In this document: positions 7,976 through 13,927 of the stretch, in pieces
Layout: each line of letters opens with the position of its first letter
Position numbering within the stretch: position 1 is the first letter of the stretch
Made by a program: the position numbers and the translations under genes
Notes under the pieces: model-generated
Told to the model about the DNA's origin: nothing
Seen by the model: only the letters and a program-made list of their open reading frames with translations
The model's database searches: none
Virus record (IMG/VR): IMGVR_UViG_3300027762_000036
Location: 1-24,874 of that record
Origin: a virus
Strand: one strand, 5' to 3'
DNA length: 24,874 bases

Positions 7976-8008
7976 AGCCCGAGCAAAGATCTATTTCTTC
8001 TTCGGGCT
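7976..8008. terminator. Convergent stem-loop, probable bidirectional terminator
   Basis: AGCCCGA (7976-7982) pairs with TCGGGCT (8002-8008), with an inner AAGA/TCTT stem around TCTATT. It lies exactly where the plus-strand island (stop at 7951) meets the minus-strand early operon (stop at 7991) and overlaps the last codons of the latter. Neither strand has a strong T-run, so termination may be partial. Confidence 0.5.
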
Positions 8009-8383
8009 TCCCATTCGTCTAGCAAACTCCGCCATCAGCTCTTGCGATATGCCCTGTATTGCATATGCCTCCTGCTCGCGTCCAGGGTTCTGCTCTCCGT
8101 AAAACTCGCACCACTCTTGCCAAGCGTGCACGGCTTCGTGAACCAGCAATCCCGCTACTTCTACAGGATTGCGATTTTCATAATTCGATAAGCAAACAAC
8201 AACCGCCATTCCTTCGCGCCTAAAAAAATGATGAGCCGTTGCGTCGGCCTGCTCTGTTTTTATCCAAGGGCCAAATTGCTCCTGTTTTAACTTCCTCATT
8301 GCAGCTTTGTACTCGTCTTCCGACAAGCACAAGCACAAAAACGGACCTGGCGCAGAGATTCGTCGATCGAGCCACTTAACCAT
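7991..8383 (-). CDS. HExxH zinc-metallopeptidase-like protein
   Basis: A 130-residue soluble protein starting at the ATG at 8383, with AAAGGGAG about 6 bases upstream. VHEAVHAWQEW (81-91) is a canonical HExxH zinc-peptidase motif: H82, E83 and H86. Glutamates at 103 and 105 in GREQEAYAIQ could supply a third ligand, a gluzincin-like arrangement. The N-terminal part includes MVKWLDRR and a HHFF segment. I recall similar short proteins (hydrophobic core, LLVHEAVH, then EAYAIQ-IS-L) in other tailed phages beside nin genes, where they lack an assigned function. It is the last gene of the early minus-strand operon. The metal site is visible; peptidase activity and target are inference. Confidence 0.78.
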   Translation of the reverse strand: MVKWLDRRISAPGPFLCLCLSEDEYKAAMRKLKQEQFGPWIKTEQADATAHHFFRREGMAVVVCLSNYENRNPVEVAGLLVHEAVHAWQEWCEFYGEQNPGREQEAYAIQGISQELMAEFARRMGSPKKK

Positions 8384-8401
8384 TGACGCTCCCTTTGTTG
8401 T

Positions 8402-9004
8402 CTAGGATTCGCGCCGCTTGGCGTCTCTTGCCTTGCGTCTGTAATCATCTGCCAAGGCCACCAAATCGCCCTTTGAATACTTCCTAGCCTCTTGGTCGCA
8501 CTCGAGAGCCTCGACTGTCTCTTGGCCCACCCTGGCAATCAATCCCTTGCGATACTCAACATGGTTGCCGGATAAATACCGGTTGCAATGTTTGCACTGA
8601 CCATGGGCATTGCGCTCGTCAAACCTCAAATGCGGTGCAGACCCAACCGATCGGTAATGGCCACAATCAAAAGCCCCGCCGATCGCATCAATTGGCAATT
8701 GATTCCCGCACGAAATACAGCACTTGCCAGCATCGCGCGCCCTGACATAACCATTAAATGCAGACTGGGCGACCTTTACTAGCTGCGGCAAAGTGCGCAT
8801 TGCATCCAGTTTTGCCCTGTCCTGTCTGCGCTCGGCCTTTTTCTGCTTAGCCTCTGCTTTTGCTGCGCTGATTTTTGAAAGATCGACGGCGCACGAAACA
8901 CTGCACGCCTTTTGCATCGGACGCACGCGAGTAAATAACGTGCCGCATGACTTACATTTTACCATTTTGGGCGGCTTTAATGCTTTATTTTCAGCGTTAA
9001 TCAT
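8402..9004 (-). CDS. ninG: NinG/Rap-family recombination endonuclease
   Basis: A 200-residue protein resembling lambda NinG (Rap), which binds and cuts branched recombination intermediates. The N-terminal zinc finger has C17, C20, C34 and C38 (KCKSCGTLF and KACSVSC), followed by a Lys/Ala/Glu-rich helix as in lambda NinG. The C-terminal part carries CISCGNQ, FDCGHYRSVGSAPHLRFDER and CKHCNRYLSGN, which align with the lambda CISCG, [20 protein letters not shown] and CVVCNQHKSGN segments. I took the ATG at 9004, overlapping the NinB stop, because GGGGG lies 5 bases upstream; an in-frame GTG at 9040 lacks a ribosome site. It likely works with ERF, exonuclease and SSB encoded across the divergent promoter. 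Confidence 0.92.
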   Translation of the reverse strand: MINAENKALKPPKMVKCKSCGTLFTRVRPMQKACSVSCAVDLSKISAAKAEAKQKKAERRQDRAKLDAMRTLPQLVKVAQSAFNGYVRARDAGKCCISCGNQLPIDAIGGAFDCGHYRSVGSAPHLRFDERNAHGQCKHCNRYLSGNHVEYRKGLIARVGQETVEALECDQEARKYSKGDLVALADDYRRKARDAKRRES

Positions 9005-9404
9005 TAAAACCCCCAGATAATTTGACGTTGTTCTGGGCACACCAAGCCAGCGCGTACTCGATGAGACTTGACCCCCTGGTCTTGCTCATCGCCGCCGTGC
9101 TCTCGCGCAACATCACCAGTTCGCCCTCAAGCCCTCGGACCAACTCCGTCTCAAGCCCGGTTGCCACAGCGTGACCCGACACCAGCAGCACTTTCCATTC
9201 TTCTGCCGTCCGAGGCATCCCCGCCCACTCAACACACCTTTTGGCCAAGTCCGAGCACAACGCATGGAACTTGGCGTTCTGATCAAGCGAGCGTTTCGGC
9301 GGCTCAACCTTGACTCTGTACCCGTCTGGCGATTCTGCGACCGCGTTTAAAGCCCTTTGGCGGGCTTCGGCGTGCGACATGACATAGATCCTCACCTCAC
9401 CCAT
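8997..9404 (-). CDS. ninB: NinB-family recombination protein
   Basis: A 135-residue protein of the NinB family. The core KRSLDQNAKFHALC (37-50) matches lambda NinB RNRSLDQNRKLWACL, followed by EEWKVLLVSG and LRESTAAMSKTRGSSLIEYA, corresponding to the lambda ESWKCVF and QSTSRM regions. Lambda NinB binds single-stranded DNA and acts with Beta and Rap in recombination mediation. The ATG at 9404 overlaps the stop of the upstream gene and gives an N-terminus that lines up with that of lambda NinB. A second in-frame ATG at residue 9 has a better ribosome site and remains possible. Order NinB then NinG is conserved with lambdoid phages. Confidence 0.92.
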   Translation of the reverse strand: MGEVRIYVMSHAEARQRALNAVAESPDGYRVKVEPPKRSLDQNAKFHALCSDLAKRCVEWAGMPRTAEEWKVLLVSGHAVATGLETELVRGLEGELVMLRESTAAMSKTRGSSLIEYALAWCAQNNVKLSGGFND

Positions 9405-9636
9405 TCCGCGCCCCGCTAGGTGGGTTTAAATCGATTCTAGGGGCATTGCCACATAGCGCAGCGACTCGCTCTGTAATTTTCTGGCGCTCAGGGGCCCCTC
9501 GATACCGCGCTATTGCGGCCAGCATTGCCCCGGCCCTTGGTTTGCTTGGTCGGGTCGTCATGACCAATCGTGCGCAGCACTCCAGGCACCCGAGGTGGTA
9601 CATGCCGCCGCCTTGTGTGCATTGCTGGCAGGTCAT
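9397..9636 (-). CDS. Small zinc-binding phage protein
   Basis: A 79-residue protein whose first 21 residues hold a clear metal site: C3, C6, H14, C17, C20 and C21 (CxxC...HxxCxxC). The rest is basic (TTRPSKPRAG, RYRGAPERQK) and shows no other domain. Comparable short Cys-rich proteins lie among replication and nin genes of many phages without known function. Its ATG overlaps the stop of the P-like gene (ATGA) and its own stop overlaps the NinB start, so it is embedded in a coupled operon. Nucleic-acid binding through the zinc site and the basic tail is plausible but not shown. Confidence 0.78.
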   Translation of the reverse strand: MTCQQCTQGGGMYHLGCLECCARLVMTTRPSKPRAGAMLAAIARYRGAPERQKITERVAALCGNAPRIDLNPPSGARNG

Positions 9637-10274
9637 GGTGCGTCCGTGAATGCGGCAGTTTTGGCGGTCAGTGATTTGCGCAGCAAGTCCATCGCGGCCT
9701 TGACCTTGGCGGGATCTGCGGTGCCCTTGCCTGGCTCTGGCAGACAGACCATGCGCTGCGGCACTGGCTCATGCGATGGTTTGGCGATGTGCTCGTCGAG
9801 GATGCGAGTCCACCGGGTTTTTGCCGTCTGCCAGGTCGAGCCTCGTAACTCGTGCACGCCAAAGGCCCTAGCTGCCCAGAAAATCGCCGGATTACTCCAA
9901 ACGTCCGTGCCGTTATCGCGAGCGCTCATCTGCTTACAGGCTTCGATGTAGGCCGACTCTGGATCGACAGGCGGGCGGCACAGCATCAGAAACTCCGGAA
10001 GAGTCGGCGGGAACACTCTCGTCCTGCAGAGCTCAAGCCCGCGACGGATCTCGTCAGCGCTGTAGCCGGCAAGCGCATCGGCCCAGGTGTCCTTGACGGT
10101 CGACATATCGCAGCCACGCCACAGGTCGGCAAACTTTGACCCGTAGAACCCGGACAGGCGGTCAAAAAGGCGCCCAATCCACGCTTGCGGGATCTGGCCC
10201 GATGTCGATGATCTCGCCGGCTGGCTGGCGGTCTCTGCCGGTAAGAGCGCGGATTGTGTCTGCTCGTTCATCAT
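9633..10274 (-). CDS. Replication protein P-like helicase loader
   Basis: A 213-residue protein. Residues 30-100 (QAWIGRLFDRLSGFYGSKF, WADALAGYSADEIRRGLELC, VFPPTLPEFLMLCRPP) match the lambda P-type replication protein family, in which a helical DnaB-binding domain loads the host helicase at the phage origin. The remaining ~110 residues include a WQTAKTRWTRILDE segment and an Ala/Lys-rich end. It begins at the ATG at 10274 (AGGAG 8 bases upstream), inside the last 113 bases of the DUF1376 gene in another frame. No later ATG, GTG or TTG would preserve the domain, so the long overlap seems real. Adjacent O-like and P-like genes follow the lambda arrangement. Confidence 0.82.
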   Translation of the reverse strand: MMNEQTQSALLPAETASQPARSSTSGQIPQAWIGRLFDRLSGFYGSKFADLWRGCDMSTVKDTWADALAGYSADEIRRGLELCRTRVFPPTLPEFLMLCRPPVDPESAYIEACKQMSARDNGTDVWSNPAIFWAARAFGVHELRGSTWQTAKTRWTRILDEHIAKPSHEPVPQRMVCLPEPGKGTADPAKVKAAMDLLRKSLTAKTAAFTDAP

Positions 10275-10971
10275 GGATCGATCTCCTAGGCTGTTTTGCG
10301 TACTGCGTTTGTGCTGCGGATTGCATCCATTCCGCCTTAAATCCGGCCCATCCCCTCGCGCAGCTGTAGGCCATCGCGTCTTGCAGGCTCATGCCGGCTG
10401 TTTTTGCCTCCCTCTCGATGCCAGCCAAGGCCGACTCAGTGACCGGTGCTTTCTTGGCCTTGCGAAGCTGGAGCCAGTCAGCCCAGACCTGCGGATCGAC
10501 ACCAGCAGGGCAGGCGACAGCCTGCGAGCGCGTAGCGCGTTGTTTTGTCTTTTCTTCTTTGTTCTTGGTTATTGGTTCTTGGTTATTGGTTAGTGGTTTA
10601 TGGTTAGGTGGAGGTTCGTGTACGACTTGTGCACGGTTCGTGCTCTTCTCCCTACGCTTCGCCTCTCTATCTATAGCGATTCGTTTGTTCGTCTCTGCTT
10701 TTGCGTGATAGTCAAGCAACTCCGCAAGCAAGCGATCTTGTGTATATCGGCCATCGCTCCCAAGCGTAAAAAACCTGCTTAGCACAAACTTCACGGCCTC
10801 AACTTCGGCCTCTGTGCTGGCCCATGTCCACTCAATCGCCTCATCGAGCGTCGGGAATGATTCACGGTCGTAGCACGAGTCGAGCAAGAGCGTGTACGCA
10901 CCGTGCTGCAACATAGACAGGCGGCCGCATTTCTTGGCGTAATCGCCGATATTTCGTTTGTAATAGTGCAT
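10162..10971 (-). CDS. DUF1376 (YdaU-type) replication initiation-like protein
   Basis: A 269-residue protein. Residues 1-105 form the DUF1376 domain, beginning MHYYKRNIGDYAKKCGRLS and including QHGAYTLLLDSCYDRE. Residues 106-155 are a charged linker whose middle (NHKPLTNNQEPITKNK, 123-138) is encoded by 7-bp tandem DNA repeats. Residues 156-222 (VWADWLQLRKAKKAPVTE, then AMAYSCARGWAGFKAEW) are the C-terminal module found in many phage replication proteins. I took the ATG at 10971 because GAGGA lies 6-7 bases upstream and the domain starts there; an in-frame ATG at 11043 is an alternative. The gene occupies the position of lambda O, between the Cro-like gene and a P-like loader. Origin recognition is inferred from this. 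Confidence 0.85.
   Translation of the reverse strand: MHYYKRNIGDYAKKCGRLSMLQHGAYTLLLDSCYDRESFPTLDEAIEWTWASTEAEVEAVKFVLSRFFTLGSDGRYTQDRLLAELLDYHAKAETNKRIAIDREAKRREKSTNRAQVVHEPPPNHKPLTNNQEPITKNKEEKTKQRATRSQAVACPAGVDPQVWADWLQLRKAKKAPVTESALAGIEREAKTAGMSLQDAMAYSCARGWAGFKAEWMQSAAQTQYAKQPRRSIHDERADTIRALTGRDRQPAGEIIDIGPDPASVDWAPF
10560..10608. repeat. Seven tandem 7-bp iteron-like repeats (candidate origin)
   Basis: Read on the plus strand, GGTT recurs every seven bases at 10567, 10574, 10581, 10588, 10595 and 10602, and a degenerate unit TGTTCTT precedes them at 10560. Units are GGTTATT, GGTTCTT, GGTTATT, GGTTAGT, GGTTTAT and GGTTAGG. On one side lies a purine-rich, A-rich tract on the minus strand (10540-10563) and a two-copy 7-bp direct repeat AGCGCGT (10527-10540). 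Lambda's origin likewise consists of iterons inside the initiator gene next to an AT-rich tract, so this is a strong origin candidate. Confidence 0.65.
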
Positions 10972-11072
10972 CGCACTTCCTCGCTGCCCCTCCAAGACAT
11001 AAGACTTACGGCAGGCGGGAGGTTCGCTTTTCGGTTGGCTCATGACTTCCAACCTAGCCGGGTCTGCCTACA

Positions 11073-11366
11073 CTATACGCTAGTCTTGTCTACTTTGCTA
11101 GACCGAATTATTCGCCTAGTACCACGCAAATAACCCCAGTTGACATCTGGGCGCAAGTCCTCGCAAGGCACTCCGGTTAGTCGCTCAATGTCCGGACAGT
11201 ACTCTGCTGGCACTCTGCGACCCGGCTTTGACCAGAGGCACACGGTCATGCGCGAAAGCCCCTCTGGGCCGTAAATCGTCATCATTCTGGCTAGGTTAGA
11301 CGCGCCGCCTGCAATCCTGACTGCGCGCTTAATTGCCGTCTCTTCTAGTTGCTTATCTTGGTCCAT
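11073..11366 (-). CDS. YdaS/Cro-like DNA-binding regulator
   Basis: A 97-residue protein of the YdaS (Cro-type) helix-turn-helix family. IKRAVRIAGGASNLARMM, LSRMTVCLWSK and VPAEYCPDIERLTGVPCEDL followed by RPDVNW are the family signatures. The first helices and the GLSRMTVCLWSK recognition segment form the DNA-binding part, and the C-terminal ~18 residues are a basic extension. The ATG at 11366 is preferred over an in-frame ATG at 11378, because the promoter would start transcripts near 11386 and GGGG sits 6 bases before 11366. As the first gene of the replication operon, facing a divergent recombination operon, it is placed like lambda Cro. It probably represses one or both divergent promoters. 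Confidence 0.85.
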   Translation of the reverse strand: MDQDKQLEETAIKRAVRIAGGASNLARMMTIYGPEGLSRMTVCLWSKPGRRVPAEYCPDIERLTGVPCEDLRPDVNWGYLRGTRRIIRSSKVDKTSV

Positions 11367-11416
11367 AACTTGCCCCATTTTTTGACAATCGCACTATAAC
11401 GGCTGGGGCTCAAGTT
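11367..11416. promoter_or_regulatory. Inverted repeat flanking the PR-like promoter, operator candidate
   Basis: AACTTGCCCC (11367-11376) and GGGGCTCAAGTT (11405-11416) are inverted repeats with a two-base insertion in the second arm. They bracket the -10 box of the minus-strand promoter and touch its -35 box. Only one arm would be transcribed, so a DNA-level role such as regulator binding is more likely than an RNA hairpin. The left arm also contains the presumed ribosome site of the regulator gene. Confidence 0.35.
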
Positions 11417-11421
11417 GTAAA
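11393..11421 (-). promoter_or_regulatory. Promoter of the Cro/replication operon (PR-like)
   Basis: On the minus strand TTTACA (11421-11416), a 17-base spacer and TATAGT (11398-11393) give a near-consensus sigma70 promoter with transcription start near 11386. It reads into the YdaS-like gene and on to the replication and nin genes. Confidence 0.8.
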
Positions 11422-11427
11422 GATAAT

Positions 11428-11456
11428 TTGCGTTGCGGTGTCTAATGTCGTATACT
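11428..11456 (+). promoter_or_regulatory. Promoter of the recombination operon (PL-like)
   Basis: TTGCGT (11428-11433), a 17-base spacer and TATACT (11451-11456), about 27 bases before the ERF start. The -35 box is weak (TTG only), the -10 box good. It lies back to back with the minus-strand promoter: their -35 boxes are separated by six bases, so binding of one regulator could affect both. Confidence 0.6.
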
Positions 11457-11482
11457 CACAAAACACCACAAACGAGGCGAGT

Positions 11483-12106
11483 ATGACAAAGACCGTTTAC
11501 CAATTGATTGCATCCGTATCGGCTGAGATTGCCCAAGACGGAATCAGCAAGAGCCGCAAGAATCAGAAGCAGGGCTACTCATTCCGTGGCATTGATGACG
11601 TTTACAACGCACTGGCCCCGGTAATGGCTAAGCATGGCTTAGTGATCCTGCCGCGTATCTTGTCGCGCGAACTGACCGAGCGATCTAGCGCTAATGGCGG
11701 GGTGCTGTTCGTAGTCGTGGTAGAGGCTGAGTTTGACTTTGTGTCTAGCTATGACGGCAGCAAACACACGGTTAAGACCTACGGCGAGGCGATGGATAGC
11801 GCGGACAAGGCCACCAACAAGGCTATGTCAGCGGCTTACAAATATGCGGCCTTTCAAACGTTCTGCATCCCGACCGAGGGCGATAACGATGCCGACGCTG
11901 TGGCGCATGTAGTGCAGCGTGCGCCGGTGATCGACATGGAGGCCTACGAATCCGAGCACCTGCCGGGCTTGCGCGAGGCTGCTTTGGCTGGCCAGGAAAC
12001 ACTAGCAGCGGCTTTCGGCAAGATCGCCAAGAGCCCAGAAAAAGCAGCGTTTTGGCAAAAGCACGGTGCCTCGCTGAAAGCTGCTGCACAAAAGGCGGCT
12101 GAATAA
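11483..12106 (+). CDS. erf: ERF-family single-strand annealing protein
   Basis: A 207-residue protein of the ERF family (P22 Erf), which anneals single-stranded DNA during phage recombination and genome circularisation. Diagnostic segments are GYSFRGIDDVYNALAPVMAK, HGLVILPR and the core TYGEAMDSADKATNKAMSAAYKYA followed by FCIP. The ATG at 11483 is preceded by GAGGCGAG; upstream in-frame codons lie within the promoter. It is the first gene of the rightward early operon and its stop overlaps the exonuclease start (TAATG). ERF with a YqaJ exonuclease and SSB makes a complete two-component recombination module, functionally parallel to lambda Beta and Exo. Confidence 0.95.
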   Translation: MTKTVYQLIASVSAEIAQDGISKSRKNQKQGYSFRGIDDVYNALAPVMAKHGLVILPRILSRELTERSSANGGVLFVVVVEAEFDFVSSYDGSKHTVKTYGEAMDSADKATNKAMSAAYKYAAFQTFCIPTEGDNDADAVAHVVQRAPVIDMEAYESEHLPGLREAALAGQETLAAAFGKIAKSPEKAAFWQKHGASLKAAAQKAAE

Positions 12107-12723
12107 TGGACCAACGCACCGAACAGTGGTACGCGGCCCGGCTTGGCAAAGTGACGGCCAGCCGGTTGTCTGATGTGCTGGCCACGATCAAAACCGGCGA
12201 GGCGGCAGCGCGAGCCAATTACCGCATCGAGCTAGTTGCCGAGCGCCTGACAGGCAAAAGCACGCCAAACTTTATGTCTGCTGCTATGCAATGGGGTGTC
12301 GACTGCGAGCCGATGGCTAGGTCGGCTTATGAGACGGAAACCGGGCTAATCGTGACCGAGGTCGGCTTTGTCGATCATCCGACTATTGCGATGGCCGGAG
12401 CAAGCCCCGATGGCTTGGTAGGGGATGACGGGCTAATCGAGATCAAGTGCCCGGAGACAAAGACGCACATTGAAACTTTGACAAGCAAGCGAGCGCCGGC
12501 AAAGTACATGCCGCAGATGCAATGGCAAATGGCCTGCACGGGTCGGCAGTGGGTTGACTTTGTGAGCTTCGATCCGCGTCTGCCCGAGCACTTAATGCTC
12601 GACATCATCAGAGTTGAGCGCGATCAGTCATTGATCGATCAATACAGCGAGGCGGTTAGTCTTTTTTTGGCTGACGTGTCTAAAACAGTCGAATTTCTTA
12701 ACACGAGAGGACTTACATGTTAA
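12106..12723 (+). CDS. YqaJ-family alkaline exonuclease
   Basis: A 205-residue exonuclease of the YqaJ/lambda Exo group. It starts with the family motif EQWYAARLGKVTASRLSDVL (6-25). MQWGVDCEPMA carries E68, AGASPDGLV carries D102, and LIEIKCP carries E112 and K114; these form the PD-(D/E)xK metal site. YMPQMQWQM (134-142) is the usual Gln motif. It resects double-stranded ends 5' to 3' so that ERF can anneal the resulting strands. It starts in the ERF stop (TAATG) and ends seven bases inside the SSB gene, so the three are translationally coupled. Confidence 0.95.
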   Translation: MDQRTEQWYAARLGKVTASRLSDVLATIKTGEAAARANYRIELVAERLTGKSTPNFMSAAMQWGVDCEPMARSAYETETGLIVTEVGFVDHPTIAMAGASPDGLVGDDGLIEIKCPETKTHIETLTSKRAPAKYMPQMQWQMACTGRQWVDFVSFDPRLPEHLMLDIIRVERDQSLIDQYSEAVSLFLADVSKTVEFLNTRGLTC

Positions 12724-13139
12724 ATCAAGCGCAAATTATTGGACACGTCGGGCGCGATCCTGACGTTCGCAGCCTGCAAAACGGCGACACCGTAGCGTCG
12801 TTTTCGATTGCCACCACTGAAAAGTGGAAAGACAAATCTACCGGGGAACAACGCGAGGCAACCGAATGGCATCGCGTGAGCGTCTTTGGAAAGCTGGCTG
12901 AAATTGTCCAAAAATGGGTAACAAAAGGCAGTCTCGTCTATGTAAGCGGCAAGATTGTGACTCGTAAGTATCAAGACAAAGACGGCCTAGAAAAGCAAAC
13001 TACCGAGATCAGGGCCGACTCTATGAAGCTACTGGGCGGAGATAAGGGCGGCAAACAGGAACCATCGCGCCAGCAGGCGAAGCCGCCGCAACAGCACAGC
13101 TCACCGGGCGCAGACTTGGATGATGACGTGCCGTTTTAG
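12717..13139 (+). CDS. ssb: Single-stranded DNA-binding protein
   Basis: A 140-residue SSB. The OB fold occupies about residues 1-108: AQIIGHVGRDPDVRSLQNGD, VASFSIATTEKWKD, EWHRVSVFGKLAE and KGSLVYVSGKI are characteristic bacterial-type strands. A Gln/Pro-rich linker follows and the protein ends in the acidic tip DLDDDVPF, the conserved peptide by which SSBs recruit repair and replication proteins. It overlaps the exonuclease gene by seven bases. A phage-encoded SSB fits a replication and recombination operon. Length is short compared with host SSBs (about 175), as usual for phage versions. Confidence 0.97.
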   Translation: MLNQAQIIGHVGRDPDVRSLQNGDTVASFSIATTEKWKDKSTGEQREATEWHRVSVFGKLAEIVQKWVTKGSLVYVSGKIVTRKYQDKDGLEKQTTEIRADSMKLLGGDKGGKQEPSRQQAKPPQQHSSPGADLDDDVPF

Positions 13140-13151
13140 TGTGCCTTTGTG

Positions 13152-13180
13152 TTGACTTGTCGCCTCCGTTTGTATACAAT
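13152..13180 (+). promoter_or_regulatory. Sigma70-type internal early promoter
   Basis: TTGACT (13152-13157), a 17-base spacer and TACAAT (13175-13180), immediately after the SSB stop. It shares GTATACAAT with the promoter at 7328-7356. It would drive the run of small genes from 13206. Confidence 0.75.
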
Positions 13181-13205
13181 TATTTGCATCGACACGGAGG
13201 CAACA

Positions 13206-13646
13206 ATGCACAAAGCTCCATCAAGCATGTGGGATTTTCTGAAAGATTGGTATTACGACCGCGAGTTGATCGAGATGACGGCGTTTTTCCTGGGCGTAAA
13301 GGCCGGCGTGTATCACGAGGGCAAGGGGTTGTTCATGGATGCCTCACAACCGTGGCTCAGCACGATGCACCGTCGCCTAAAGCCTAGTCGGTTGTGGAAC
13401 CCGCTCGAGTGCGACATTGATCAAGACGCAATCCTCGACGAGGCCGATGAGTATTACATCGACTTGTCGTTGCCTCGGTGCCCTGAAGGTGTGAACCCTG
13501 ACGTTTATCGGCGGCGGATGGTATGCGTTTTGATCTGCGACATCGTTGTCGAAGAGCAGCGAAGGGGCGAGCTGTGTTTTGAGTGGGATGGACCGTTTTG
13601 GTATGTCGATAGCAATGGGGTTCCCAAAATGAAGGTGACGGAATGA
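13206..13646 (+). CDS. Hypothetical acidic protein
   Basis: A 146-residue acidic protein of unknown family, starting MHKAPSSMWDFLKDWYYD at the ATG at 13206, with a strong GGAGG six bases upstream. It is rich in Trp, Tyr and Asp/Glu. A region around YYIDLSLPRCPEGVNPDVYR (98-117) is followed by a helix, and the C-terminus is LCFEWDGPFWYVD. A pI well below neutral and solvent-exposed aromatics are seen in some phage proteins that bind host proteins, but nothing specific can be claimed. It is the first gene after an internal promoter, so it may be expressed strongly and early. Its stop overlaps the next start (ATGA). Confidence 0.75.
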   Translation: MHKAPSSMWDFLKDWYYDRELIEMTAFFLGVKAGVYHEGKGLFMDASQPWLSTMHRRLKPSRLWNPLECDIDQDAILDEADEYYIDLSLPRCPEGVNPDVYRRRMVCVLICDIVVEEQRRGELCFEWDGPFWYVDSNGVPKMKVTE

Positions 13647-13927
13647 GTAAGCACACACCGGGGCCGTGGCGGTATTGGAGATGCAAAGACGGTAGCTTTG
13701 ACGATCGGAACGACTATGCGCAAATCGCGTCAGGGAAAACTCATGTTGCTCAGGTTCGGATCGTGTCCACAACCGAGGCCGATATGCGTCTGATGGTGGC
13801 CGCGCCGGAATTGCTTGAGGCGCTGCGTGACCTGCTTGAGTGGTTCGACGACGAAAGCAGATCACCACGCCCAGCGCCGTTGAAAAAAGCCCGCGCCGTT
13901 ATCGCTGAAGTGGAGGGGAGCGAATGA
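13643..13927 (+). CDS. Conserved phage protein of the HTPGPW family
   Basis: A 94-residue protein beginning MSKHTPGPWRYWR, with the family's second signature EADMRLMVAAPELLEALRDL in the C-terminal half. Many phages of proteobacteria carry proteins with the same ends, HTPGPW at the N-terminus and ADARLIAAAPELLEAL later, always small and without known function. The C-terminal half is a helix pair; the N-terminal half is strand-rich. The gene overlaps both neighbours by four bases (ATGA), so it is part of a coupled operon. Identification as a family member is firm, function unknown. Confidence 0.85.
   Translation: MSKHTPGPWRYWRCKDGSFDDRNDYAQIASGKTHVAQVRIVSTTEADMRLMVAAPELLEALRDLLEWFDDESRSPRPAPLKKARAVIAEVEGSE

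Noticed and set aside
11072-11100. Possible minus-strand promoter (TATAGT at 11077-11072) ahead of the DUF1376 gene
   Set aside because: The best -35 candidate at 17-base spacing (TAGCAA) matches only three of six bases, and the gene can be read from the PR-like promoter.
13377-13868. 163-codon minus-strand frame
   Set aside because: Opposite a coupled run of plus-strand genes including an HTPGPW family member; no promoter or ribosome site.
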